Shown: piece by piece, positions 1 to 8,125 of the stretch
Layout: every line of letters starts with the position of its first letter
Position numbering within the stretch: position 1 is the first letter of the stretch
Assembly (NCBI GenBank): GCA_017624495.1
Contig: JAGAMY010000028.1
Coordinates: 1-64,000, forward strand
Direction of reading: 5' to 3'
DNA: 64,000 nucleotides
Origin: Lachnospiraceae bacterium
Lineage (GTDB): Bacteria > Bacillota > Clostridia > Lachnospirales > Lachnospiraceae
Program-made: the position numbers and the translations under genes
Notes under the pieces: model-generated
The model's input: only the letters and a program-made list of their open reading frames with translations
Database searches by the model: none
What the model was told of the DNA's origin: nothing

Positions 1-139
1 AAGGACTCAGCAGGGTTGCTAAATCCTTTATCCTATTACCTTAAAGAGGTTGGAATATAAATTGTAGAGCCGTATACGAGACCCGTATGTACGGTTCAAT
101 GAGAGGGAAATAACATTTACTGTTATTTCTCTACTCTAT
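1..139 (+). mobile_element. Group II intron, 3' end only (domains V and VI)
   Basis: Positions 67-97 have the domain V pattern of bacterial group II introns: GAGCCGTA pairs with TACGGTTC around an inner stem and loop with the recurrent ACGAGACCCGTA core. Positions about 100-138 form a domain VI-like hairpin (AAATAACA pairing with TGTTATTT) ending in CTACTCTAT, the usual type of 3' splice end. The window starts inside the intron, so its reverse transcriptase/maturase gene cannot be seen. The strand follows from the domain V orientation. The exact 3' end is uncertain by a base or two, and CTACTCTATT recurs at 186-195. Confidence 0.8.
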
Positions 140-238
140 TTGCTAGAAAGGGCGAAATCAACCGGAATATCTAAATGATTTGATGCTACTCTATTGATTT
201 TAAAGCCACCTTTATATTTAACGCTTACGATGGTTCAA

Positions 239-267
239 TTGTACGTTCACTATTTTTTTGTTATAAT
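239..267 (+). promoter_or_regulatory. Probable sigma-A promoter TTGTAC-17-TATAAT
   Basis: The -35 TTGTAC is at 239-244 and the perfect -10 TATAAT at 262-267, with a 17-base spacer. It lies just downstream of the intron end and would drive the YjbR remnant and the radical SAM gene. Apart from this promoter and the intron end, nothing else is visible in positions 1-337. Confidence 0.5.
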
Positions 268-337
268 TTTTTAAACAGGACATACAGATGGCGTGTTATA
301 AGTAGTAAATTATAATAAAGAAAAGAGAATAAGCAAA

Positions 338-547
338 ATGAAGTATGCATGGATGGATGAATATCTGATGAATAAGACAGGTGTAACCAAAGACCTGAAA
401 GAAGAGTGGAATTCTATTAAGCCTGATGGTGAAGTGTCGGATGATTTGTTGATGGAAATGCTGGATAAATCCTATGCCTTGGTGCTTCACAGCTTTAGTA
501 AAAAGCGTCAACAAGAAATCTTGCTGACGACATCTTGTGGTTTGTAA
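338..547 (+). pseudogene. MmcQ/YjbR-like protein, internally deleted remnant
   Basis: The 69-residue product begins like the MmcQ/YjbR family of small CyaY-fold proteins (MKYAWMDEYLMNKTGVTKD, then KEEW). It then jumps directly to the family's C-terminal part (DGEVSDDLLMEMLDKSYALV, then a lysine/arginine-rich QQEI ending). Intact members are roughly 110-120 residues, so about 45-50 residues of the central beta-sheet core are missing although the frame stays open. The start has only a weak Shine-Dalgarno (AAAGAGAATAAGCAAA). I infer a deletion remnant that is unlikely to fold as the normal domain; a genuine short variant is the alternative. It sits between an intron end and a radical SAM gene, so local rearrangement is plausible. 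Confidence 0.6.
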
Positions 548-595
548 GTTGATTAAATATTTATTGGAAAAGAAATAGAAGGATGTTAAAATACT

Positions 596-1507
596 ATGCA
601 TGAAATGATTGTAAAATCAATATTGAGTCCACAAAATGGAATGAATCTTTATAGAGGATGTCTTCATGGATGCATCTATTGTGATGCCAGAAGCACATGT
701 TATCAAATGGATCATGCATTTGAAGATATTGCAGTTAAAGTGAATGCACCTAAGCTTTTGGAAGACGCACTGCGCAGAAAAAGAAAGCGTTGCATGATTG
801 GAACTGGTGCTATGAGTGATCCGTATCTGCCGATAGAAAAGGAGCTTAAGCTAACCAGGAGATGTTTGGAGCTTATCGATAGATATGAGTTCGGACTTAC
901 GATTCTAACAAAATCAGATTTAATACTTCGTGATTTGGATCTGTTAAAGAGTATTAACAGAAAAACAAAATGTGTAGTACAAATAACCATGACTACTTAT
1001 GATGAAGAACTATGCAGGATTCTGGAACCCGGAGTATGTACTACAAAGAAAAGATTTGAAATTTTGAAGATTATGCGTGATGAAGGAATTCCAACTATAT
1101 GCTGGATGACACCTATATTGCCATTTATAAATGATACGGAAGAGAATATTTGCGGACTTTTGGATTATTGCAAAGAGGCGAAAGTATATGGAATCCTATT
1201 GTTTGATATAGGAGTAACTTTGCGGGAAGGTGACAGAGAATACTTTTATAAACAATTGGATAAACATTTTCCGGGGATGAAAGAGAAGTATATCAGAACT
1301 TATGGGAATGTTTATGAGATTCCTTCGCCTAATAATAAAAAATTAATGAGTTTGGTTAAGGATGAGTGTGCACATAATGGAATTATTTGTGACAGCACGA
1401 AGATTTTTTCTTACATGCGAGAATTTGAGGATAAAGCTGCCGGAAAACAGATTACATTAGAAGAACATTTTAATAAATCAATGAGGGAAACAAAGTTATT
1501 TGTCTGA
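596..1507 (+). CDS. Radical SAM protein, SplB-like (spore photoproduct lyase family)
   Basis: This 303-residue protein carries the radical SAM cluster motif C22-x3-C26-x2-C29 (RGCLHGCIYCD) close to its N-terminus. That spacing and context match the SPL family of uncharacterised radical SAM proteins rather than a proven photoproduct lyase. The barrel that follows has the family's GTGAMSDPY and TKSDLILRD elements. The Fe4S4 cluster would bind S-adenosylmethionine to make a 5'-deoxyadenosyl radical; the substrate is not evident. The start at 596 follows an AGAAGGATG Shine-Dalgarno. The upstream YjbR remnant is 48 bases away, and a strong terminator follows at 1663-1716, so the gene is probably the last of its transcript. 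Confidence 0.85.
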   Translation: MHEMIVKSILSPQNGMNLYRGCLHGCIYCDARSTCYQMDHAFEDIAVKVNAPKLLEDALRRKRKRCMIGTGAMSDPYLPIEKELKLTRRCLELIDRYEFGLTILTKSDLILRDLDLLKSINRKTKCVVQITMTTYDEELCRILEPGVCTTKKRFEILKIMRDEGIPTICWMTPILPFINDTEENICGLLDYCKEAKVYGILLFDIGVTLREGDREYFYKQLDKHFPGMKEKYIRTYGNVYEIPSPNNKKLMSLVKDECAHNGIICDSTKIFSYMREFEDKAAGKQITLEEHFNKSMRETKLFV

Positions 1508-1662
1508 TGCAAGAAAGGTATCGGCAGATAAATGGAAGTCAATAATAAGGTATCCGATAAAGAAGGCTGAATAAAGGTGTCCTAAGCAAAGAAAATACTG
1601 CATAGGATCTTGGTAGTTAGGTAAATATTTTATAGTAAAGTGCCGATATAAAAAATGCAAGG

Positions 1663-1716
1663 AAGGCGTATTATTCAATGGATTGAAATACTATTGAATA
1701 CTATGCCTTTTTATTT
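1663..1716 (+). terminator. Intrinsic terminator after the radical SAM gene
   Basis: A 17-base stem with two imperfect positions (arms 1663-1679 and 1693-1709, AAGGC...TATTCAAT against ATTGAATA...GCCTT) is followed by TTTTTATTTT. It separates the radical SAM gene from the next gene, whose Shine-Dalgarno starts only 9 bases later. Confidence 0.65.
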
Positions 1717-1740
1717 TGTGAAGGAAAGGAGGTAAACGAA

Positions 1741-2499
1741 ATGAATATGCGTGTGGTGAGTTGTAATACCCAGTATAACAACAAGTGGTTTAGTAATGTT
1801 TCAGCCAATACGAGAATGTTTGGATTTGAACAGTGTATGTTAGATGCTTCATCAGTTGAAAAGACTTTTGAGGCATATAGTGCACCAAACAAGAAACAAG
1901 GATGCCAGGAGATTTTTGAAAAATTGAGTTTGGCATCCAGGGGAATTCAGGAAAGAATCCAAAAGAAAAGTGCAGTAGAGCAAATTTCGCCGGAAAATGA
2001 AATTCCGCGAGGCGATATTAAAGCAATCGGATTGACGAGTTATGAAATCTCTTCGATGGCAAGTCAATTGGTTATGGCGGGATTAGTGAAGGATTCTGAT
2101 TTGAATGATCCAATTGTGCAGATTGCGTATGGGAAAGGTGACGAGAGAAAAGTTTATCATGTGCATGTAAACGATGTTGATACATCAAATGCATCGGATA
2201 TGGAAATGTTTGCATTGTTATCTTATGAAGGCTATAAAGGAAACAATGTTCCCGGGGCTATCAATAACTATTCAGCATATAAAGCGATGAAAGCAAATGC
2301 AGGATATGGTATGGGAATGATGAATGAAAATAGTTTTGTAAATGATAAAATTAATGCAGAACAGCTATTGAAAGATGTATATGACCTGATGAAAGATGGT
2401 CAGTCATCTGGTGAAAAGAAAAATGCGGATATCTGTGATTATTTAATTCAAATGCTGAAAAATCGCTCGGACCTTTCAGGAGAGCGAAAGTGGTCATGA
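1741..2499 (+). CDS. Unrecognised protein, 252 residues
   Basis: I do not recognise a family. The protein has no signal peptide and no hydrophobic segment, so it should be cytosolic. It is polar and rich in Asn, Met, Lys and Glu, with a predicted helical N-terminal part, a middle section with YGKGDERKVYHVHVNDVD that reads like a small beta-rich domain, and a helical C-terminus (AEQLLKDVYDLMKDG). The start is well supported by a near-perfect Shine-Dalgarno (AAAGGAGGTAAACGA). The gene stands alone between two terminators, so context gives no functional hint. Confidence is for it being a real gene. Confidence 0.75.
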   Translation: MNMRVVSCNTQYNNKWFSNVSANTRMFGFEQCMLDASSVEKTFEAYSAPNKKQGCQEIFEKLSLASRGIQERIQKKSAVEQISPENEIPRGDIKAIGLTSYEISSMASQLVMAGLVKDSDLNDPIVQIAYGKGDERKVYHVHVNDVDTSNASDMEMFALLSYEGYKGNNVPGAINNYSAYKAMKANAGYGMGMMNENSFVNDKINAEQLLKDVYDLMKDGQSSGEKKNADICDYLIQMLKNRSDLSGERKWS

Positions 2500-2524
2500 C
2501 TGATAGATTGACCGCAGAAATTTT

Positions 2525-2557
2525 GGGGGCTTTCCGAGAAATCGGAAGGCTCTTTTT
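2525..2557 (+). terminator. Intrinsic terminator
   Basis: A perfect 9-bp stem with a GAAA loop (GCTTTCCGA at 2529-2537 against TCGGAAGGC at 2542-2550, one G-T pair) is followed by TCTTTTT. It ends the 1741-2499 transcript. Confidence 0.85.
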
Positions 2558-2667
2558 CGTCTGGTGAAATGAAAAAATAAGTATTACTTCATATTGATTT
2601 TAAAAAATATAGTACAAACAAATGCAATATGTTATATTAAATATACAAAAAACAATGAGGAATATGT

Positions 2668-3444
2668 ATGTTAGGTGTATATTTTAGTGGAACAGGTAAT
2701 TCAAGATATGCAGTAGAAACGTTTTGTAACGAATATAATAAAGAAATAAAAGTATTTTCAATAGAAGATAATAAAGTACTTGAAGCTGTCAAACAAGAGG
2801 ATAGGATGATATTTGCATATCCTGTACAATATAGCACTGTGCCGAAGCTTCTCCGTGATTTTATAAGTGATAATAAAGAACTGTGGAAGGATAAGAAGAT
2901 TTTTATTATTGCTACAATGGGGCTGTTTAGTGGTGATGGGGCAGGTATATTAGGTCGGCTTTTCCGGAAATATGGAGCAGAAATTATTGGTGGACTGCAT
3001 GTGAAAATGCCGGATAGCATAGGGGATGAAAAGCTGTTAAAGCGTCCATTGGAAAAGAATGTTGAGCTTATCAGAGCGGCAGAAAATAAGATAAAAAATG
3101 CAGTTGGGCGGTTGAAAAATGGCAACCCTACAAGAGAAGGACTGAATATCTGGTATCGTCTGGCTGGTTTCTTTGGACAAAGACTTTATTTTGGGCATAA
3201 AACAAAAAACTTCTCAGATAAACTACGGATAGATAAGGATAAATGTGTAGCTTGCGGCAAGTGTGAAAATTTGTGTCCGATGAAAAACATAAAAGTTATC
3301 GATGGTATGGTTGTACAAAATAATCAGTGTACAATGTGTTACCGATGCATAAATCATTGTCCGAAACAGGCAATTACATTGCTTGGAAAAGTGGTTGTGG
3401 AGCAAAGTACAATAGAAAAATATTTGGGCAGAAAGGAGCCATAA
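2668..3444 (+). CDS. EFR1-family ferrodoxin: flavodoxin-like domain plus two 4Fe-4S clusters
   Basis: This 258-residue protein joins an N-terminal flavodoxin-like FMN domain (YFSGTGNSRYA phosphate-binding loop at residues 5-15, PVQY and TMGLFSGDGAG further on) to a C-terminal bacterial ferredoxin domain. The latter has two complete cluster motifs: C193-x2-C196-x2-C199-x3-C203-P and C221-x2-C224-x2-C227-x3-C231-P. Such EFR1-type proteins are electron carriers common in anaerobic Clostridia; the partner enzymes are not defined. No signal or membrane segment is visible. A free-standing flavodoxin follows 5 bases downstream, so the two are probably co-transcribed. Confidence 0.9.
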   Translation: MLGVYFSGTGNSRYAVETFCNEYNKEIKVFSIEDNKVLEAVKQEDRMIFAYPVQYSTVPKLLRDFISDNKELWKDKKIFIIATMGLFSGDGAGILGRLFRKYGAEIIGGLHVKMPDSIGDEKLLKRPLEKNVELIRAAENKIKNAVGRLKNGNPTREGLNIWYRLAGFFGQRLYFGHKTKNFSDKLRIDKDKCVACGKCENLCPMKNIKVIDGMVVQNNQCTMCYRCINHCPKQAITLLGKVVVEQSTIEKYLGRKEP

Positions 3445-3449
3445 AATAT

Positions 3450-3932
3450 ATGAAAACAGCAATTATATACTATTCAATGTCAGGAAATACAAAATATACA
3501 GCGGAAAAAATAGCAGAAAAATTGGATGCAGATATCATCCGTATTGAACCGGTAAAAGCATATCCAAGTCAGGGAGCGAAAAAATTCATATGGGGTGGTA
3601 AAAGTGCAGTTATGGGAGAAAAACCAAAATTGCAACCTTATGAATTTGACTTAGAAAAATATGACAGAATTATTATTGGTACACCTGTGTGGGCAAGTAA
3701 TTTTGCACCGCCGATTAGGACATTTATTCATGAAAATAAGGGCATTTCTGAAAAGAAAATAGCTGCATTTATGTGTTTTAGCGGTGGTGGAGCAGATAAA
3801 GCAATGGAGAAAATGAAAAAATATATCGGCATTGACAAATTTGATGCAGAACTTATTTTGATTGACCCAAAAGAACATGAAAAATCAGAAAATGATATAA
3901 AAGTAGATGCCTTTTGTTCTGCGTTGTTGTAA
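3450..3932 (+). CDS. Flavodoxin family protein
   Basis: The 160-residue product starts with the FMN phosphate-binding loop YSMSGNTKYTAEKIAEKL and continues with the flavodoxin-fold IIGTPVWASNFAPPIRTFI and FMCFSGGGADKAMEKM segments. The length fits a single-domain flavodoxin or FMN quinone-reductase-type protein. I chose the ATG at 3450 because its Shine-Dalgarno (GAAAGGAG) lies in the end of the preceding ferrodoxin gene; the longer upstream frame would overlap that gene in another phase. It likely carries electrons together with its neighbour. It converges with the AraC gene on the other strand. Confidence 0.9.
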   Translation: MKTAIIYYSMSGNTKYTAEKIAEKLDADIIRIEPVKAYPSQGAKKFIWGGKSAVMGEKPKLQPYEFDLEKYDRIIIGTPVWASNFAPPIRTFIHENKGISEKKIAAFMCFSGGGADKAMEKMKKYIGIDKFDAELILIDPKEHEKSENDIKVDAFCSALL

Positions 3933-3963
3933 ATATTGAGAATGTGAGCTTTGTGCCAAGCCT

Positions 3964-4815
3964 TCAATGTTTTTGGGTGACCAATTGTGAGGAAGTAACT
4001 TCGCTTGGATTGATTCCTGTATATCGCTTGTAGGCTTTAGAAAATGTAACTGCATCACTGTAGCCTACAGCAAATGAAACATAGGATACAGAGTTATGAG
4101 GATTTGCCAGTAATTTTGTAGCTTCGTTCATTCGATAGGACAATAAATAGTCTTGAATGGTAGAACCGGTTGCTTCTTTAAATAATCGTGAGAGATAACT
4201 ACGATTTACACCTAAAGCAGTTGCAATGTCAGACACCTTAATATTTAACGAATACCGATTTTGGATATAACGAATGGTATTTTTGACATAAGATATCTGA
4301 GAATCAACTTTTACTTTCTTTTTGCTTGAGGAATTCGAAATAAGAAAATGGAAAAACTCATACACTCTGGAAATAGCAATGTAAGGATTTTCATATTCTG
4401 TTAAAAGTGTGTTAAGTGCCTCTTCGATTTGCAAATTAGGTTGTGATGGTATGTAGACAGGATTTTCTATATTAAGTCCCGCCTGTTCAAGAGCATTATT
4501 TAGAGTCGGACCACTTAAATGAAGCCAGGAATAACGCCAGGGTTCGTTTGCATCTGCTTCGTAATAGGCACTTACTCCGGCTGGAATGATAAAAGCCTCG
4601 TGTGCCTTGATTTCATATTTTATTTCATTTAGGTATAAAACACCTTTGCCGGAATGTACATAATGAATAATGGTTCTTGAACGAATGGAAGGACCATAAG
4701 AATATCCGGAAGAACATTGAAAATATCCAATTTCGTGAAGCGTAAAATCACTGCATAAATCATATTCTAGAAATGCACTAAAATCAAATCCAATTCCATG
4801 TTCTTTCTTTTTCAT
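3964..4815 (-). CDS. AraC-family transcriptional regulator of the raffinose operon
   Basis: The 283-residue protein has an N-terminal cupin-type sugar-binding domain (GKGVLYLNEIKYEIKAHEAF and PAGVSAYYEAD) and a C-terminal pair of AraC/XylS helix-turn-helix motifs (KVSDIATALGVNRSYLSRLF; YVSFAVGYSDAVTFSKAYKR; TGINPSEV). Members of this MsmR/RafR-like group bind an oligosaccharide and activate the adjacent transporter operon. It is transcribed divergently from the binding-protein gene, with a palindrome in between at 4877-4894. The second ATG was chosen because GGAGG lies six bases before it and directly abuts the first one. Confidence 0.88.
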   Translation of the reverse strand: MKKKEHGIGFDFSAFLEYDLCSDFTLHEIGYFQCSSGYSYGPSIRSRTIIHYVHSGKGVLYLNEIKYEIKAHEAFIIPAGVSAYYEADANEPWRYSWLHLSGPTLNNALEQAGLNIENPVYIPSQPNLQIEEALNTLLTEYENPYIAISRVYEFFHFLISNSSSKKKVKVDSQISYVKNTIRYIQNRYSLNIKVSDIATALGVNRSYLSRLFKEATGSTIQDYLLSYRMNEATKLLANPHNSVSYVSFAVGYSDAVTFSKAYKRYTGINPSEVTSSQLVTQKH

Positions 4816-4874
4816 AAACATCCTCCAATATAATCATAAGTCACAAAATGACATGTACTACAAACAGAATAACA

Positions 4875-4903
4875 TTTTGATTCTTTAAAATCAAGTATAT
4901 AAT
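4875..4903 (+). promoter_or_regulatory. Promoter with overlapping palindrome for the raffinose operon
   Basis: TTTTGA (4875-4880), a 17-base spacer and TATAAT (4898-4903) form a promoter facing the transporter operon. The palindrome TTGATT-N6-AATCAA at 4877-4894 covers the -35 region and is a candidate binding site for the divergent AraC protein. The poor -35 fits an activator-dependent promoter; this is inference. Confidence 0.5.
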
Positions 4904-4976
4904 ACAAGTATCAAATCAATGAAAGTTGGTCTTCAAAAAGACTGATTTTACACTACTATTTTGGAGGAGCAAAGAT

Positions 4977-6308
4977 ATGAAGAAAAAGTTGGCAGGATTA
5001 ATTTTATGCACAATGCTTGGGGCAACTACACTTGTAGGTTGTGGAACAAGTAACACAGAAACAGTTGGAGAATCCGTGGATTCAAAAAAAAGCATGGATG
5101 AAGTCAAAGTAACCATCTGGGATAACAACCAGAGAGAAGGATTGCAGACGATTGCAGACAAGTGGAGTGAAGAGAGTGGTGTTAAGGTTTCTATTGAAGT
5201 TGTTGACTGGGATAATTATTGGACACTTCTTGAAGCCGGGGCACAGGGTGGCGAAATGCCGGATGTTTTCTGGATGCATTCAAATACAGCACAGATGTAT
5301 ATGGAAAATGAGATACTTCTTAATCTGACAGATTATATTGCTGGTGATTCGAAAGTGTCAGAAGAGAATTACTACGAAGGTGTTTGGAATCTTTATCAGA
5401 GTGATGGAAAGCAATATGCGTTACCAAAGGATCATGATACCATTGCACTTTTATATAACAAGTCTATTTTTGATCAGTATGGGGTTTCATATCCAACGGA
5501 TGCGTGGACCTGGGAAGATATGTATGAAGCTGCAAAAGTGATTTCGGAAGAATCTAGTGGAGATGTATATGGAATGGCAATGAATACCTCTAATAATCAG
5601 GATGGCTGGTACAATGTGGTATATGATTATGGGGCGCAGGTTATAACAGACGATCATAAGGGTACTACGATTGGTTCAACAGAAGGTAAAAATGCCATGG
5701 AGATGGTAAGAAAGCTGATTTCTGTAGGGGCTCCACAGTCTGTAGTTGCTGAGACAGGTACTGACAAGTTATTCCTTTCAGGGAAGACGGCAATGATTAC
5801 ACAGGGATCCTGGATGATTAATACATTCTATACAGCGGATAATTCTGCTGATTATGCATGGGCAATGTTACCTTATGCAGATGTAAATGGAAATGGAAGT
5901 TGCGATACAAATGAAAGATATTCTGCATATAACGGACTGGGATGGGCTGCAAATGCGAATGTTGCTGATCCGGATACCTGCTATAGCCTGATTTCATATT
6001 TCTGTTCTGAGGAAGGACAGAAAATGCAGGCGGAACTGGGAGTGACAATGGGAGGTATGAAGAATGTTTCAAGTGAATTTACAAATGCATTTGAAGGTAT
6101 GGATGTTTCCGCATTTACAGAAATTGAAGAAAATGGCAGTTTGTTTTTCCGGCCATATACAAGAAATACAACCATATGGGAAGATGCACTTCAGCAGGCT
6201 GGAGGTTTCTTAGATGGCTGGCAGAATCCGAATGACCCGGCTGTAATGGAAAAAGCTTGCGATAATGCACAAAAGATTATTGAAGATGTAATTGCGGCAG
6301 AGCAGTAA
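4977..6308 (+). CDS. Sugar ABC transporter substrate-binding lipoprotein (raffinose-type)
   Basis: The 443-residue protein has a lipoprotein signal peptide ending in the lipobox LVGC, so it should be lipid-anchored outside the membrane. The mature part has the family-1 binding-protein fold: TIWDNNQREGLQTIADKWSE near the start, MPDVFWMHSNTAQMY, the AWTWEDMYEAA hinge region and GKTAMITQGSW. The GH36 and GH13 genes downstream suggest alpha-galactosyl sucrose sugars (raffinose, stachyose, melibiose) as ligands. The ATG at 4977 follows TTGGAGGAGC; the longer frame would begin inside the promoter region. No ATPase is encoded nearby, so a shared MsmK-like ATPase is presumably used. Confidence 0.92.
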   Translation: MKKKLAGLILCTMLGATTLVGCGTSNTETVGESVDSKKSMDEVKVTIWDNNQREGLQTIADKWSEESGVKVSIEVVDWDNYWTLLEAGAQGGEMPDVFWMHSNTAQMYMENEILLNLTDYIAGDSKVSEENYYEGVWNLYQSDGKQYALPKDHDTIALLYNKSIFDQYGVSYPTDAWTWEDMYEAAKVISEESSGDVYGMAMNTSNNQDGWYNVVYDYGAQVITDDHKGTTIGSTEGKNAMEMVRKLISVGAPQSVVAETGTDKLFLSGKTAMITQGSWMINTFYTADNSADYAWAMLPYADVNGNGSCDTNERYSAYNGLGWAANANVADPDTCYSLISYFCSEEGQKMQAELGVTMGGMKNVSSEFTNAFEGMDVSAFTEIEENGSLFFRPYTRNTTIWEDALQQAGGFLDGWQNPNDPAVMEKACDNAQKIIEDVIAAEQ

Positions 6309-6317
6309 ACAAATTTA

Positions 6318-6346
6318 TCCCCTGTAACTATGACAGTTACGGGGGA
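6318..6346 (+). promoter_or_regulatory. Intercistronic stem-loop between binding protein and permeases
   Basis: TCCCCTGTAACT and AGTTACGGGGGA form a 12-bp stem with one G-T pair around a 5-base loop. There is no T-run after it, so it is probably not a full terminator. Its position 9 bases after the binding-protein stop suggests partial termination or 3'-end protection that makes the binding protein more abundant than the permeases. Confidence 0.6.
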
Positions 6347-6366
6347 TATGAAAGAAAGGATGCTTT

Positions 6367-7266
6367 ATGAGGGTAAAAAAAACAAAAATGTCCCATGCCT
6401 CAAAGGTGGAAGCAATTTGGGGGTGGGTGTTTATTTTGCCAACCATGCTTGGTTTAATAATACTGAATTACATACCTGCTGTTAATACCGTATACCAGTC
6501 GTTGTGTAAGACGGGGGATTTTGGGAGGGGAAATATATTCGTAGGACTTGAAAATTATAAGAGAGCATTTTCTGATACAGAGATATGGCAGTCTTTATGG
6601 AATACGGTTAAATACGCAATTATAGAGGTTCCCGCTGGAATTGTAATTTCTTTGATTCTGGCAGTATTTTTATGTGATAAGAAAATAAAGGGAAAGTCGT
6701 TGTTTAGAACCATATTTTTTCTGCCAATGGTTTGTGCACCGGCAGCGGTTGCCATGGTGTGGAAATGGTTGTACAATCAGCAGTTTGGATTAATTAATAA
6801 TTTGGTGCATAAAAATATTGCATGGATATCAGAACCTAAAATTGCATGGATTAGTATTGCAATTATTGGTGTGTGGTCAATTATAGGATACAACATGGTT
6901 TTGTTCATCGGTGGATTACAGGAAATTCCACATGATTATTATGAAGCGGCCGAATTAGACGGTGCTTCAAAACTGCAGCAATTTTTCCATATTACGATTC
7001 CTATGCTTTCGCCCACAATGTTTTTTGTGGTGCAGACAAGAATCATTGGAGCCTTAACCCTGTTTGATTTGATGTTTATGGTCATGGATAAAACAAATGC
7101 AGCATTGGGAAATACACAGTCTATTGTCTATCTTTTTTATACAGAATCCTTTACAAACGGTAATAAGGGATATGGTGCAGCCATTGCTATGATATTAGTT
7201 GTTTTTATCATGTTAATTACTTTGATACTTCAGAAAATTGAGAAAAAGATTGTGTTTTATAATTAA
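6367..7266 (+). CDS. Sugar ABC transporter permease (MalF/UgpA type)
   Basis: The 299-residue integral membrane protein has about six hydrophobic segments and the ABC permease EAA loop DYYEAAELDGASKLQQFFHI near residues 195-215, which contacts the ATPase. The first segment (GWVFILPTMLGLIILNYIPA) and the YNQQFGLIN stretch are typical of the MsmF/UgpA carbohydrate subfamily. It pairs with the next permease to form the membrane channel for sugars delivered by the 4977-6308 lipoprotein. The start follows AAAGAAAGGATG, and the next gene starts 10 bases after its stop. Confidence 0.92.
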   Translation: MRVKKTKMSHASKVEAIWGWVFILPTMLGLIILNYIPAVNTVYQSLCKTGDFGRGNIFVGLENYKRAFSDTEIWQSLWNTVKYAIIEVPAGIVISLILAVFLCDKKIKGKSLFRTIFFLPMVCAPAAVAMVWKWLYNQQFGLINNLVHKNIAWISEPKIAWISIAIIGVWSIIGYNMVLFIGGLQEIPHDYYEAAELDGASKLQQFFHITIPMLSPTMFFVVQTRIIGALTLFDLMFMVMDKTNAALGNTQSIVYLFYTESFTNGNKGYGAAIAMILVVFIMLITLILQKIEKKIVFYN

Positions 7267-7276
7267 GGAGATAATT

Positions 7277-8110
7277 ATGGGAACAAAATATACGATTCGA
7301 AAAATACTTATATATACATTTTTGAGTATTGCTGCAGTTATTATGATTATTCCTTTTGCCTGGATGATATTGACTGCGCTTAAAACAAATCAGGAAGCTA
7401 TATCGGTAAGTCCATTTTACATTTTTCCTAAAAATGGATGGCATTTTGAGAACTTTGCAACTGTATGGAAAAGTTATGATTTCTTTGTTTTATACAAGAA
7501 TACCCTGCTTTTTATATTGTTTCGTGTGATTTGTGCCTGTCTTACAGCAACTATGGCAGGATACGCATTTGCAAGATTAAATTTTCCGGGAAAGAAAATA
7601 ATGTTTTCACTGGTACTGATTCAGATGATGATTCCTTCTCAGATTTACATTATTCCACAGTATTTAATGGTATCAAAACTGCATCTAATGAACACAATGG
7701 CAGGTCTTGTATTTCCGGGAATTGTGACTGCATTTGGAACATATTTACTGAAGACGGGTTATCAAAGTCTTCCAAAAGAGTTAGAGGAAGCGGCAAAGTT
7801 AGATGGATGTAATATAGGACAGACGTTTTTATTTATTATGATGCCATTGGCAAAATCTTCTATGGTTTCACTTGGTATTTTTACTGCTCTTTTTGCATTT
7901 AAGGATTTAATGTGGCCAATGATTGTTTGTACAGAGTCTGCAACGACCACACTTAGTGCAGGACTTGCAAAAATGCAGGGACAGTATGGTAGTGATTATC
8001 CATCAATGATGGCATCGGCAGTGTTAGCCGTAATTCCGATGATTGTTATTTATGTGATTTTCCAGAAACAATTCGTGGAAGGTATTGCAACATCTGGAGG
8101 AAAATTGTAA
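7277..8110 (+). CDS. Sugar ABC transporter permease (MalG/UgpE type)
   Basis: This 277-residue polytopic protein is the second permease of the pair, with six predicted membrane helices and the EAA loop PKELEEAAKLDGCNIGQTFL near the C-terminal third. AWMILTALKTNQEA after the first helix is characteristic of MalG/MsmG-type sugar permeases. The ATG at 7277 is preceded by AAGGAGATAATT; the longer frame would overlap the upstream permease gene. It completes the raffinose-type importer, with the glycosidase gene starting 15 bases downstream. Confidence 0.92.
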   Translation: MGTKYTIRKILIYTFLSIAAVIMIIPFAWMILTALKTNQEAISVSPFYIFPKNGWHFENFATVWKSYDFFVLYKNTLLFILFRVICACLTATMAGYAFARLNFPGKKIMFSLVLIQMMIPSQIYIIPQYLMVSKLHLMNTMAGLVFPGIVTAFGTYLLKTGYQSLPKELEEAAKLDGCNIGQTFLFIMMPLAKSSMVSLGIFTALFAFKDLMWPMIVCTESATTTLSAGLAKMQGQYGSDYPSMMASAVLAVIPMIVIYVIFQKQFVEGIATSGGKL

Positions 8111-8125
8111 TTAGAGGATGAGAAA

